Source: Lachnospiraceae bacterium (GTDB lineage Bacteria; Bacillota; Clostridia; Lachnospirales; Lachnospiraceae). From it: DNA of 64,000 nucleotides. The translations under genes were made by a program, and so were the position numbers. This document shows positions 28,076-37,606 of the stretch, in pieces. The notes below the pieces were generated by a model. It did not search any database, was not told where the DNA came from, and saw only the letters and a program-made list of their open reading frames with translations. Location of the stretch: assembly GCA_015056815.1 (NCBI GenBank), contig SVFN01000014.1, forward strand, positions 39,504-103,503. Reading direction: 5' to 3'. Numbering within the stretch: the stretch's first letter is position 1; each line of letters starts with the position of its first letter.

Positions 28076-28104
28076 ACCATAAAGTATGGCTGTCAATCTG
28101 TCAA
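28076..28104 (-). promoter_or_regulatory. Promoter for the XRE-HAD-cbiD group
   Basis: Minus strand TTGACA (28104-28099), 17-base spacer, TATGGT (28081-28076). Immediately upstream is an imperfect palindrome (TAGCGCAAATTCGCGCTA, 28120-28137) that could be an operator for the XRE protein itself, or a weak terminator for the preceding gene. No cobalamin riboswitch consensus was found in the 200-base leader. Confidence 0.6.
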
Positions 28105-28146
28105 CTGACAGGTTGCAAATAGCGCAAATTCGCGCTACAAAGCCGT

Positions 28147-28980
28147 TTACAACAGATATTCTTCTCTTCCCGCTGCAATTCCTTCCGAAACCGCCAATGC
28201 AGAAGATGATCCGGTAAACGACAGTTCTTTTCCTTTCATGTCTGTGATCTTTCCACCGGCTTCCATCACAACGAGAGCACCTGCCGCATAGTCCCAGAGT
28301 CCAAGTCTGTGTTCAAAATAGAGTCCGGCGCGTCCCGATGCGATACAGCATAGATCCCAGGCTGCGGAACCGCTTCGTCTAAGATCCATACTTTTTTGAA
28401 AATAGGTTCGTGCCGCCCCAAATACCTGCTCCTGCAGCTCTTCATAATACGGTGCTGTTCCCATCAGCACGATGCTTTCGGACAGAGGTCGTTTCGAGGT
28501 ACAAAGCCTGACTACACCGATGGTATTGTCTTCCCCAAGCGCCGAAAACGGCATCTTCTTCTCTCCCCGGCACATCCATGCTCCTTTCCCCTTCTCGGCA
28601 AAGAAACACTCTTTGCTGTACGGATTATAGATGACGCCCTGCCATGGCATGCCGTCTGACAGCACACCGATGGAAACCACACTCAGCCTGTATCCCATAA
28701 TAAAATTCGTGGTGCCATCGATCGGATCGATCACATAAAGCGTTCCTTTTTTATATTCCGGTAAAAAAAGCTCCTTTCCGTCCTCTTCTCCCAGAAACGC
28801 TGCCTCTGCATCCAGCTCTGTCAGATGTTCTGCCAGAAATCTCTGTATCCGGCTGTCATATTCCGTCACAAAATTGGCATGCCCCTCCTTCGATTCCACT
28901 TTTCGTTCAATCTGCTCCGCCTCTGTCATGATCTGTCCCGCTTCCATGGCAAGCTCGATCAGATGCTCTATCTTTATCAT
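28147..28980 (-). CDS. Inositol monophosphatase family protein
   Basis: 277 residues. Mg-dependent, Li-sensitive type phosphatase fold. Seen: the metal ligands E in FLGEEDG, the signature VIDPIDGTTNFIMGYRL, RSGSAAWDLCCIASGRAGLYFE and LWDYAAGALVVMEAGGKI. Substrate may be inositol phosphate, fructose bisphosphate, NADP or 3'-phosphoadenosine phosphate; sequence does not decide. The start at 28980 follows AGGAGG. A possible extended -10 (TGCTATGAT) lies at 29049-29057. Confidence 0.92.
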   Translation of the reverse strand: MIKIEHLIELAMEAGQIMTEAEQIERKVESKEGHANFVTEYDSRIQRFLAEHLTELDAEAAFLGEEDGKELFLPEYKKGTLYVIDPIDGTTNFIMGYRLSVVSIGVLSDGMPWQGVIYNPYSKECFFAEKGKGAWMCRGEKKMPFSALGEDNTIGVVRLCTSKRPLSESIVLMGTAPYYEELQEQVFGAARTYFQKSMDLRRSGSAAWDLCCIASGRAGLYFEHRLGLWDYAAGALVVMEAGGKITDMKGKELSFTGSSSALAVSEGIAAGREEYLL

Positions 28981-29107
28981 ACCCAACCTCCTGATCTGTT
29001 TTGGATTTCTTCCATCGTGTGCATTGGATTTATCCTGCAAACAGTTACATCATAGCAGATTTTGATCCGGTTGTATATTCTTCCCGGTCAAGATATTTTT
29101 TTCGACG

Positions 29108-29143
29108 AAAAACCCCTTCCATCCCATTATGGAATGAAAGGGG
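29108..29143 (-). terminator. Chemoreceptor gene terminator
   Basis: CCCCTTCCAT pairs with ATGGA...AGGGG (small bulge), followed by TTTTTCG on the minus strand; about 40 bases after the chemoreceptor stop. Confidence 0.75.
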
Positions 29144-29181
29144 AATGCTTGTCTGTTCAGATACTTATGCCTTCTCCGTCC

Positions 29182-30882
29182 CTAGAAGCTGAACTGGCCG
29201 ATCAATGCCGTCAATGCCTCTGACTGCTCAGAGAGCTCATTGGATACCGCACTCGACTGCTCTGCCGTCGCAGTGTTATCCTGGATCACATTGGAGATCG
29301 CCTCAATGCCGCCGTTGATCTCCTTCATGCTTTCGGCCTGCTGCTCCGCAAATTCGCCGGTTTCCTGAATGATGGTTACCACGTCATTGACAGACTCCTG
29401 CGCCTTCGTCATGGCTTCCTGTGTCTCCTTTACGACATTGTTGCCCTTTTCAATCTCGTTGAGCGCATCACTGATCAGCTGCCTTGTATTCTGTGCCGCT
29501 TCGGTCGAACTGATTGAAAGCTTACTGATCTCCTCTGCCACAACTGCAAATCCGCGACCCGCCTCTCCGGCACGGGCAGCCTCAATAGAAGCGTTTAAGG
29601 ACAACAGCTGTGTCTGGGAAGAAATATCCTCGATCGCCTGTGCAATCTGATCGATCTCATTGGAAGCTCTTGTAATGTTCTCCATCGCCACTGTCACAAG
29701 ACTCATCTTCTCTGCGCCGGTCGTCATATCCTTTTGTACCTGTACGATCCGCTCTCCTCCTGCCTGTGCGGAATCTGCCATATGCTGTGTCTGCTCGGTA
29801 ACGGTCTGTACGGAAGCGGTCAGCTCCTCGATCGCCGCGGCCTGATCGGTCGCGCCCTCCGCAAGTGCGGAAGCTCCTTCGCGCATATTCGCCGCACTGA
29901 CAGATACGGTAGAAGCGGATTCATTTACATTACACAGTGCTTCGGAAAGAGAATCCGTAATATTGGTAAGCGCCTCACAGATCGGTACATAATCTCCCTT
30001 ATAATACTGCGGGTTCTCACTTCCATGCGTGAAATCACCCCCGGCAATGCGGGCAAGCGTATCGGAAATATCACCGATGACCTGTGCTGTCTCGGTCGTG
30101 GAGCGCTCCAGATCCTGCGCCAGCTCTCCCAGCTCATCCTTTGCATTATAAACGATCTGAATATCGAGGTTCCCTTCCGCCAGCTTGGCCGCTGCCGCCT
30201 TTAATTCATCTGCCGGCTCTGCCACTGCCGCAGAAAGCTTTTTCTTCATATCCAAGATATAGAACAGGATCAATATTACAAGAAAGATCGTGATCAGAAG
30301 CGCCACGCTCACAATGATCAGATTGGTTTTGTATACTTTTGCCACATTGTCGGTCGTTTCTTTGGATACAGCCTTGAAATCAGTCGCCACAATATCAATG
30401 GCCGGGTAAACCTGATCGTTAAAATAATAGAAAATATCCTCTGAAGTACTTCCGTCTGCAAACATACCGGAAATCTTATCTCCGATCGCCTGTAAGCTTG
30501 CAAGGTCATTTCTGATCTTGGAAAGATCTTCTTTCCCGCTGTATATTTTTTCAAATTCCGACAGATTGGATTCAAAATCCGGATACTTATCCGCCGCTTT
30601 TCCCAGCTGTTCGGTACGGATCGTTTCATCCGGTGAAGACAGCGCCCAAAGATACGCCTTGGACAAAGCCTGGATATCGATACGGATTTCTCCCTGTATC
30701 CGCTCCTGCTGGTAATACTTGTTGTAAATCGTCCGCAAGCCAAGGATCGCCGATATTACGGTGATCGCAAGTGCCAAAACTGCTACACCGGCCATCACGA
30801 TCAGCTTCTGAAACGTTTTGTCAAATTTCCTGCGAAAAGGATAATTCCTAAGTTCCTTCGCATTCACTGTCATCAATGCCAT
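29182..30882 (-). CDS. Methyl-accepting chemotaxis protein
   Basis: 566 residues. Membrane helix 1 (about 28-50), an extracellular four-helix-bundle type sensor (about 51-187), membrane helix 2 (188-212), HAMP (about 213-270) and a long cytoplasmic signalling coiled coil. The conserved hairpin tip reads [29 protein letters not shown] near 430. It should sense a small ligand and signal through CheA/CheW. No chemotaxis kinase genes are near. The ribosome site is AAGGAGGACAATCT. Confidence 0.95.
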   Translation of the reverse strand: MALMTVNAKELRNYPFRRKFDKTFQKLIVMAGVAVLALAITVISAILGLRTIYNKYYQQERIQGEIRIDIQALSKAYLWALSSPDETIRTEQLGKAADKYPDFESNLSEFEKIYSGKEDLSKIRNDLASLQAIGDKISGMFADGSTSEDIFYYFNDQVYPAIDIVATDFKAVSKETTDNVAKVYKTNLIIVSVALLITIFLVILILFYILDMKKKLSAAVAEPADELKAAAAKLAEGNLDIQIVYNAKDELGELAQDLERSTTETAQVIGDISDTLARIAGGDFTHGSENPQYYKGDYVPICEALTNITDSLSEALCNVNESASTVSVSAANMREGASALAEGATDQAAAIEELTASVQTVTEQTQHMADSAQAGGERIVQVQKDMTTGAEKMSLVTVAMENITRASNEIDQIAQAIEDISSQTQLLSLNASIEAARAGEAGRGFAVVAEEISKLSISSTEAAQNTRQLISDALNEIEKGNNVVKETQEAMTKAQESVNDVVTIIQETGEFAEQQAESMKEINGGIEAISNVIQDNTATAEQSSAVSNELSEQSEALTALIGQFSF

Positions 30883-30941
30883 AGATTGTCCTCCTTATGT
30901 GAGATATTTCTTGTATGATACTTCGTACCAGGATTATTTCC

Positions 30942-30970
30942 ATTATACATTTTTTGTCATACTATTACAA
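30942..30970 (-). promoter_or_regulatory. Promoter of the chemoreceptor gene
   Basis: Minus strand TTGTAA (30970-30965), 17-base spacer, perfect TATAAT (30947-30942). A housekeeping-type promoter rather than the sigma-D (flagellar) type usual for chemoreceptors. Confidence 0.7.
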
Positions 30971-31102
30971 TGTTATTGTCGTAAATTACTATATATTTTT
31001 CGTTTCACCCAAAAATATCAAACAATATACACGAAACTGTTTCAATGAGAGCTCTGTTTGGCGATCGTGATCTGCGGGGCATGAACCGTTTTTTCTAAAA
31101 AA

Positions 31103-31139
31103 ACAGCCTTCCGGATCTCTTGCTTTGCCGGAAGGCTGT
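31103..31139 (-). terminator. lacZ terminator
   Basis: 12-bp stem ACAGCCTTCCGG / CCGGAAGGCTGT with a 13-base loop, then TTTTTTTAG on the minus strand; 19 bases after the lacZ stop. Confidence 0.9.
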
Positions 31140-31157
31140 CTTCATTTCTTAAATTTC

Positions 31158-34100
31158 TTAAATTCCTTTAAAGGTAAAGCTAAACTCTACTTTGTTTGTA
31201 ACATCGATATGATACTCCGGATGTACCGGTGCACCCCAGCTGTCATCACCGCCAACGCCCATCTGCTGTTTGGATACGCGCACTACCGTATAATGTACCT
31301 GCGGTAATTCATAATGGTGTTTCGCATTCTCAATCTCATGCGGTGTGTAGGGAAGTGCGGAGAAGTTCATGTTATCCCCTGTAAAGAGGATTCCGCGTCC
31401 TTTCATATCCGTCACTTTGGCATAGCGGACATCCGTCTTATTGCCACACTCCTGCGGGACTAAGTAAGCTGCCATATTGTCTGCGACTCTGTTGCGATAA
31501 ATACCAAGCTTCGCACCCTTCTTACGGTCTTCGTAAGTCTCCTCCGGTCCGTTGCCATACCATTCCACGCGGTCATAGTCTGCATTGAATTTGAACAGTA
31601 CACCAAATTCCGGCATATCTCCCAATTCTTTGACCGGATCATAAGTGAGCACTGTCTGGACGCTTCCATCACCATAAACCTTGTACTCTAACTGGCATTC
31701 TGCTTTCGGTGTCGTCTGGAGATTGTAGAGATATTTCACACTGACATAATCCTTCTCCTCGCGGACGATCGGATTTTCATAAGCAATCCCCGGTACATTC
31801 AGCTTCTTGCCCATCTCGCGGAAGGTCGAATACATGCTGGCAAGTTTCCACTGTCCCATGCTTCCCACCATGTTGTTACCCATATCGTTATCGACAGGAG
31901 CTCTCCAGAAGTTCGGCTTCGGGATCTCCTCGATCAGCTCTTTACCGGCAAAGCGGTAAGATACCAGACCGCCGGAAAGTTCTGAGAACAGTACCTCGAA
32001 ATCCTCTCCTCTTACGCCGATATTATCATTGCCCCGGATCATGGTAAAAGGCTTCCTGGCTGCTTTCACACTATCCGCAATATTGGCTGTAACTGCCTGT
32101 CCAAATGCTACTTCATGCTCTCTCTTTGCCCAAAGCTCATCTGCTTTTAAGCGGAAAGAGATCGTTACGACATATTCACCCGGATATTTCGGTATCTCAA
32201 AAGGCATCTGGAAAGTACGTTTACTGTCAGCTTCCACTGTAATGCCGTCTAATTCTTTCGTCTCGATCACGTTACCGTTTAACAGTAATTCTGCTACACA
32301 CCGGTAATGATCGGTGGAAAGGAATAAGTTCTTATTCCATACTTCAAACTCTTTCTCACCGACGGTCACAGCGATATTCTGATAATTGAATTTCACTTCC
32401 TGCATCTTCGGGGAAGGATTTCTCTCTCCTCCATATGCAATACCGTTGCCGCTGAAGTTATAATCCGTAGGTCTCTCGCCATGGTCACCGCCATATGCCT
32501 GGAACCAATTACCATAGCGGTCTTTTTTGTAAATGGACTGGTCTATGTAATCCCAGATAAATCCACCCTGATAGCCGGAATTTTCTTTATCTGCCAGCTC
32601 TGTGTATTTATGCATGCCGCCACAGGAGTTACCCATGGCATGCGTATATTCACAACAGATAAATGGTCTCTTATCATCGCCTGCAAGATATTCCTCAATC
32701 TCATTTACCTTGGCGTACATGCGGCTCTCCATGTCCGAAGACTCATTGTATCTTCTGTCCCAGAAAACTCCTTCATAATGAACCAGCCTGGTATCATCCA
32801 GCTTGTGGAAGAGTCTGGACATTTCATAGATCACCGTACCACCGTAGGACTCATTCCCCAATGACCAGATTAAGATCGACGGATGGTTCTTGTCTCTCTG
32901 GTAAGTAGAATTCGCGCGGTCAAGCATCATAGCCTGCCATTCCGGTTTGTCCTTCGGTACAATGAAATCCTCCTCTTTTGCACCTTTTAAGTATGCCGCC
33001 CAGGAACCATGGCTTTCCATGTTGTTCTCGGCGATCATATAAAGTCCGTACTTATCACACAGATCATAGACATCTGTACTGTCCGGATAATGGCAGGTAC
33101 GGATCGCATTGATATTGTTCTGTTTCATGGTAACAATATCTTTTTCCAGTTCTTCATAAGAAACCTGTCTGCCGGAAACGGAACTGAACTCGTGACGGTT
33201 CACGCCCTTGAACACGATCCTCTTACCGTTTAATAGCATCCTGTTATTCTTCATTTCAAACTTACGGAAGCCCACCGCCTGCGGGATATATCCTGCCAGA
33301 CTGCCCAGTCGGTCATAAACCTCGATCTCCATCTCATACAGATAAGGGTCTTCCGCGCTCCACAAATGAGGATTTGCGATCGTCTCCGAGATCTCAACAT
33401 GTTCAGATGCATCCACTGTCTTTGAGAATACTTCCTTGTCCTGATCCTTAAGTGTTACTTTTACTTTGCCGCTTCCGGATATTTTTAATCTCGTCCGGAA
33501 TACGGACTTACCAAAATCATCACCCTCAAATAAAGTCCTTGTCTCAATGTCTTCCACATAGATATCCGGAATCGCATATAAATACACACTCCGGAAAATA
33601 CCGGAAAAGCGGAAGAAATCCTGATCTTCACACCAGCTGGAGGAAGTCCATTTGAACACCTGCACCGCCAGCTTATTCTCGCCATCTTTTAAGAAAGGCG
33701 TCAGATTGAAATCGGAAGGAGTAAAGGTATCTTCGCTGTAGCCGACATAGCTTCCGTTCAGCCACAAAGCCATACCGCTCTCCACACCCTGGAAAGAGAT
33801 CCGAACCTCTTTCCCTTTCATATGTTCGGGAAGTTCAAAATATTTCACATAGCTTGCTACCGGATTAAAGCGCTCCGGAATCTCGCCCGGTACAAGCTCC
33901 TCTCTGCCATCCCATGGATACTGTGTATTCGCATACTGCGGAATATCATATCCTTCCATCTGAATATGAGCCGGCACTCTGATATCGTCCCATACCCTGC
34001 AGTCATATTCTTCTTTTTCAAATCCACAGATCGCAGACTGATAATTCACTGCATAAGAAAATTTCCATACACCATCCAGTGAAGCAACAAGTGAGCTGTT

Positions 34101-34214
34101 TTTCAAAAACAGCTCACTCTTACTTGCGTATGTTATGTGCGCTGAATGTGCAGCTAGAACGTTTTCTTTAAAAAACTCCGGATCTTTTACTTTCGCATAA
34201 TCAAACGTTGCCAT
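31158..34214 (-). CDS. lacZ: Beta-galactosidase, GH2 family
   Basis: 1018 residues, the size of E. coli LacZ. Domains in order: sugar-binding jelly roll (FNPVASYVKYFELPEHMKG...LWLNGSYVGYSEDTFTPSDFNLTPF), Ig-like domain, TIM barrel, second Ig-like domain and the C-terminal Bgal small-chain domain. Catalytic residues: the acid/base Glu in IWSLGNESYGG (about E453) and the nucleophile Glu in FICCEYTHAMGNSCGG (about E520); the His pair motifs NRHEFS and RTCHYPDS are also present. No signal peptide, so it acts on imported sugar. Last gene of the sugar-uptake operon. Confidence 0.96.
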   Translation of the reverse strand: MATFDYAKVKDPEFFKENVLAAHSAHITYASKSELFLKNSSLVASLDGVWKFSYAVNYQSAICGFEKEEYDCRVWDDIRVPAHIQMEGYDIPQYANTQYPWDGREELVPGEIPERFNPVASYVKYFELPEHMKGKEVRISFQGVESGMALWLNGSYVGYSEDTFTPSDFNLTPFLKDGENKLAVQVFKWTSSSWCEDQDFFRFSGIFRSVYLYAIPDIYVEDIETRTLFEGDDFGKSVFRTRLKISGSGKVKVTLKDQDKEVFSKTVDASEHVEISETIANPHLWSAEDPYLYEMEIEVYDRLGSLAGYIPQAVGFRKFEMKNNRMLLNGKRIVFKGVNRHEFSSVSGRQVSYEELEKDIVTMKQNNINAIRTCHYPDSTDVYDLCDKYGLYMIAENNMESHGSWAAYLKGAKEEDFIVPKDKPEWQAMMLDRANSTYQRDKNHPSILIWSLGNESYGGTVIYEMSRLFHKLDDTRLVHYEGVFWDRRYNESSDMESRMYAKVNEIEEYLAGDDKRPFICCEYTHAMGNSCGGMHKYTELADKENSGYQGGFIWDYIDQSIYKKDRYGNWFQAYGGDHGERPTDYNFSGNGIAYGGERNPSPKMQEVKFNYQNIAVTVGEKEFEVWNKNLFLSTDHYRCVAELLLNGNVIETKELDGITVEADSKRTFQMPFEIPKYPGEYVVTISFRLKADELWAKREHEVAFGQAVTANIADSVKAARKPFTMIRGNDNIGVRGEDFEVLFSELSGGLVSYRFAGKELIEEIPKPNFWRAPVDNDMGNNMVGSMGQWKLASMYSTFREMGKKLNVPGIAYENPIVREEKDYVSVKYLYNLQTTPKAECQLEYKVYGDGSVQTVLTYDPVKELGDMPEFGVLFKFNADYDRVEWYGNGPEETYEDRKKGAKLGIYRNRVADNMAAYLVPQECGNKTDVRYAKVTDMKGRGILFTGDNMNFSALPYTPHEIENAKHHYELPQVHYTVVRVSKQQMGVGGDDSWGAPVHPEYHIDVTNKVEFSFTFKGI

Positions 34215-34298
34215 AACCTATCCTCTTATTCTTTTTCATTAAGCCGTTTATTCACACCTATTTACAATGAATTTTGAATCCCTTTTTTATGCTATAAT

Positions 34299-34322
34299 CG
34301 GGCAGAGCATAAACTCTGCCCG
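34299..34322 (-). other. Intercistronic hairpin before lacZ
   Basis: Perfect 9-bp stem CGGGCAGAG / CTCTGCCCG, six-base loop, between the permease gene and lacZ. It lacks a T-run on the minus strand (ATTATAGC follows), so it is more likely an mRNA stability or processing element than a full terminator. Confidence 0.5.
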
Positions 34323-34387
34323 ACCATTATTTCTTTTGAAATTATACAGATACGATCGTTGATACGATCACTGTCTGCCCCAGGCTC

Positions 34388-35227
34388 TTACTTAACAGAA
34401 CCTGTAATACCTTCTGCAAACTGTTTCTGCAGGATGAAGAAAATGATCATCGTAGGGCATGAACAGAACAATACACCCATCATCAGCATACCGTAGTCAA
34501 CAGAATATCCTGCTGCAAGGTTTGCGATCATCATCGGCATTGTCTGTGCACGGTTATTGTTCATAACTACCTTCGGCCACAGATAAGCATTCCATGCGTT
34601 CATGAAGGTGATAACAGCAGCTGCTGCATAAGTAGCCTTCATAACCGGCATATACATTTTAAAGAAGATACGGAACTCGCTCAGACCATCGATACGTGCA
34701 GCTTCCATAATATCCGTCGGGAAGTTACGGGAATTCTGCCTGAATAGCATGATCAAAAACGGTGTCGAGATGGAAGGCAGGATAAATGCCCATACCGTAT
34801 TCAACAGCTTCATACCGGACATCATCTTGAACAACGGGATCATGGTAGCCACCTGCGGAACCATCATCGCAAGAAGGAGGATTCCGAACAAGCGGTCTTT
34901 CTTCTCATCATGGTAAAGCTCGAAACCGTATCCTGCGAGGGAACAGATCAGCATTGCAATCAGAGTCTGAACCGTTGAATAAATGAATGAGTTCTTAAGT
35001 GAGCCCCACAGATCCTGCTGTGCCAGCAGATTGTGGAAGTTCTCGGCAGCATAATTGCCGAATCCGATCTTACCTGTCGCCACCTCTACCGTCGGGTTGG
35101 TAGCAGCCGTAATCATCCAGTAGAATGGAAATACGGAAATAAGGGAAGCAATTGTTAAAATAATGTACGTCGGGATCAGTCTTTTCTGGATCGCCGAACT
35201 ATTTACTTTCTTCTTCTCATCAGTCAC
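34388..35227 (-). CDS. Sugar ABC transporter permease (MalG/LacG type)
   Basis: About 279 residues, six membrane helices, with the EAA loop MEAARIDGLSEFRIFFKMYMPVMK that contacts the ATPase. It pairs with the adjoining LacF-type permease. The GTG at 35227 is chosen because AGGTGA stands five bases before it; a GTG at 35236 is the alternative. It overlaps the end of the preceding permease gene by eight bases, so translation is coupled. Confidence 0.93.
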   Translation of the reverse strand: MTDEKKKVNSSAIQKRLIPTYIILTIASLISVFPFYWMITAATNPTVEVATGKIGFGNYAAENFHNLLAQQDLWGSLKNSFIYSTVQTLIAMLICSLAGYGFELYHDEKKDRLFGILLLAMMVPQVATMIPLFKMMSGMKLLNTVWAFILPSISTPFLIMLFRQNSRNFPTDIMEAARIDGLSEFRIFFKMYMPVMKATYAAAAVITFMNAWNAYLWPKVVMNNNRAQTMPMMIANLAAGYSVDYGMLMMGVLFCSCPTMIIFFILQKQFAEGITGSVK

Positions 35228-36116
35228 GTTGATCACCTACTTTCAGATTAATAAGTGCAAGGATTGCAACCATTATAAATACGATGAAGGATAACGCTGT
35301 TGAATATCCGAAGTTTGCAACACCCTTTCCGAAAGAGTTGTTGTAAATATAATGTGACATCGTAATGGTTGAGTTCGCAGGACCACCACTTGTTAAGTTT
35401 ACGGACTCATCGAACAACTGCAGTGTACCGTTGATTGACATGATAACGGTCATGATGATCGTAGGTCTCAAAAGCGGTACTGTGATCATCCAGAAGGTCT
35501 GCCATGCATTGGCACCGTCGATCTTGGCTGCTTCATATACAGAATACTCAATATTCTGCAGACCTGCCAGATAGAATACCATATTGTATCCGGTCCATCT
35601 CCAGATCAACGCTAAAATGATGACCAGTCTTGCGGTGCTTGTCGTACCGATAAAGTTAATGTTTTCGGAAATCAATCCCGCCTTCAACAATGCTGCATTC
35701 ACAAGACCCTGTGTTGCAAACATAGATTTGAAGATCAAAGAGTATGATACCAAAGCAGTCGCACAAGGCAGGAAAATACAAGTACGGAATACACCTTTAA
35801 ACTTCAGGTCTTTATTGTTCAGAAGCTGTGCCAGAACCATGGCGAGGACTAACATGATCGGTACCTGAATGATCAGGTAGAAAAATGTATTGCCAACGGA
35901 ACGGATAAACAGCTTATCCTGAAACATTCTCTGATAATTGTAAATAAAAGGAGATGCCCATTTCATGCTCGCACTTGAGCCTGTCTTGAAGGACATGATA
36001 AACGCATTGAGGATCGGCCAGAAAGCCATGATCACGATCAATGCGGTAGCAGGTGTCAGAAAGTACCAACCTGCTCTATGCTGTTTTGCAAGGACGCTGG
36101 ATTTTTTGGTTTCCAA
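35220..36116 (-). CDS. Sugar ABC transporter permease (MalF/LacF type)
   Basis: 298 residues, six predicted membrane helices (first at about 20-42), EAA loop YEAAKIDGANAWQTFWMITVPLLRP near 205. The start is a TTG (36116) seven bases after the ribosome site AAAGGGGG; that ribosome site can be sequestered by a hairpin (see 36124-36167). Partner of the neighbouring permease and lipoprotein. No ATPase gene is in the operon, so a shared MsmK-type ATPase encoded elsewhere must energise it. Confidence 0.93.
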   Translation of the reverse strand: METKKSSVLAKQHRAGWYFLTPATALIVIMAFWPILNAFIMSFKTGSSASMKWASPFIYNYQRMFQDKLFIRSVGNTFFYLIIQVPIMLVLAMVLAQLLNNKDLKFKGVFRTCIFLPCATALVSYSLIFKSMFATQGLVNAALLKAGLISENINFIGTTSTARLVIILALIWRWTGYNMVFYLAGLQNIEYSVYEAAKIDGANAWQTFWMITVPLLRPTIIMTVIMSINGTLQLFDESVNLTSGGPANSTITMSHYIYNNSFGKGVANFGYSTALSFIVFIMVAILALINLKVGDQRD

Positions 36117-36123
36117 ACATATA

Positions 36124-36167
36124 CCCCCTTTAATCTTAAAGGGGGGAAACGGAAATCCGTTCCCCCC
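36124..36167 (-). promoter_or_regulatory. Alternative hairpins hiding or freeing the permease ribosome site
   Basis: In the transcript a C-tract (36146-36141) can pair with an upstream G-tract (36167-36162) in a stem GGGGGG...CCCCCC extended by AACGG/CCGTTT. It can also pair with the downstream GGGGG (36128-36124), which is the permease Shine-Dalgarno, in a 10-bp perfect stem (CCCCCTTTAA / TTAAAGGGGG in plus-strand terms). The two are mutually exclusive. The region may set the lipoprotein-to-permease expression ratio. Confidence 0.6.
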
Positions 36168-36205
36168 GTTTATTTGGTTTTTTTAATTTTAAGTTTCGGA
36201 TCAGA

Positions 36206-37606
36206 TTACTGCTCCATAGCGAACTTCAGGTTATCCTCAGCTGCCTGTAACTCAGTCATAAGATCTGCGCCATCTCTTGCATTGATGATCGCTGCAGCCA
36301 TGTACTGACGGCATGTATAGTGGAAATCATTCTGCTCAACTGTCGGAACGTGTCCACCCATTTCTACGACCTTAGCATAGATCGGCTGACCATTGAAGTA
36401 CTCAACGCCTTCGTTGTAAACATCAGACTTACCTGCTGATAAGCAACATGTGATAACGCCACCGTTCTTAAGAGCTGCATCATAAGTCTCTGTGCTGCCA
36501 CCGAATGTGTAAGCTAAGAACTTCTTAGCAAGTTCAGGATTCTTGCAGTTAGATGTTACATAAAGAGAAGAACCACCGTTGGAAGCATAGCCTTCGCCAC
36601 CCTCTAAGGTAGGAAGAGTCGTGATCTCCCACTTACCGCTGTTAGCGTCAAGTTTCTCGATTGTCGGGATGATCCAGTTACCGTTCATAACGCCGGCAAC
36701 CATGTCGCCCTGGATTGTCTGGTCTGTGTAATCGCTCCAGTCATTTGCCAGGTAGCAAACGTTCTTCTGAGCCATCTCTACGATCTTCTCGCAAACTTTA
36801 ACCAGTTTCTCGTTCTCTGTGATGTAAGGCTTGCCATCTTTGAACTGGGAAGCGCCCTCTGCCTGAAGCATCATGTAGATCAGGTCGTTTCCGTCACCGT
36901 CCATAGATAATAAGTATTTGCCTGTTTTCTTGTAAACTTCTTCACCGATCTCGATGAACTTATCCCATGTGATACCGGTCATATCGTCGATCGTGTATCC
37001 ACACTCTTCAAGGATATCTGTTCTGTAAGCGAAGATTGCGGTACCGTTATCTACCGGAACACCGTAATGTTTGCCACCGATGGTAGAGTAAGATAATTTC
37101 TCCTGGCTGAAGTCATCCCAGTTGATGTCTGCATCGTCGATATCCTGGAAAGCATCCGGATAATCTGCAACATACTTCTGGATCCAGTGATCCTGGAATA
37201 ATGTGATGTCAGGTAAGTTGCTGTAATCTCCTGAAGAACCTGCAAGTGTGATAGCATCCTCGATATCGGATGACTGAGAAATCTCAATGATCTCTAACTC
37301 GAATGTGTCATCTACGTTCTTCTTGTAATCATCTGCTGCTGCCTGCATAGCCGGGATATTGAAGCTTGCATCCCATGCATTCAGTGTTAATTTGTTCTCA
37401 CCTGTTGCTGCCGCATCTGATGATGATGAGTCATCAGAAGATGTGTCTGCTGCTGCAGAATCATCGGAAGATGTGTCTGCTGCTGTGTCTGTTGTTGCAC
37501 TGCTGTCTGTAGAAGCAGATCCGCCATTGTCAGATGATCCGCATCCTGCTAATAATGTTGCTGTCATGGAAGCAACAAGTAAAACTGAAACTAATTTCTT
37601 TTTCAT
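36206..37606 (-). CDS. Sugar ABC transporter substrate-binding lipoprotein
   Basis: 466 residues. Signal peptide with lipobox LLAGC (Cys22), then a low-complexity Ser/Thr/Asp/Ala linker (about 24-68, with the near repeat DTSSDDSAAADTSSDDS). A family 1 binding domain follows (LTLNAWDASFNIPAMQAAADDYK...YGVPVDNGTAIFAYRTDILEECGY...GVMNGNWIIPTIEKL). With LacZ downstream the ligand is probably a beta-galactoside or galactosyl oligosaccharide; this is inferred from context. ATG 37606 follows AGGGAGGAAATTCG. No good -35 box precedes it, consistent with activator-dependent transcription. Confidence 0.94.
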   Translation of the reverse strand: MKKKLVSVLLVASMTATLLAGCGSSDNGGSASTDSSATTDTAADTSSDDSAAADTSSDDSSSSDAAATGENKLTLNAWDASFNIPAMQAAADDYKKNVDDTFELEIIEISQSSDIEDAITLAGSSGDYSNLPDITLFQDHWIQKYVADYPDAFQDIDDADINWDDFSQEKLSYSTIGGKHYGVPVDNGTAIFAYRTDILEECGYTIDDMTGITWDKFIEIGEEVYKKTGKYLLSMDGDGNDLIYMMLQAEGASQFKDGKPYITENEKLVKVCEKIVEMAQKNVCYLANDWSDYTDQTIQGDMVAGVMNGNWIIPTIEKLDANSGKWEITTLPTLEGGEGYASNGGSSLYVTSNCKNPELAKKFLAYTFGGSTETYDAALKNGGVITCCLSAGKSDVYNEGVEYFNGQPIYAKVVEMGGHVPTVEQNDFHYTCRQYMAAAIINARDGADLMTELQAAEDNLKFAMEQ

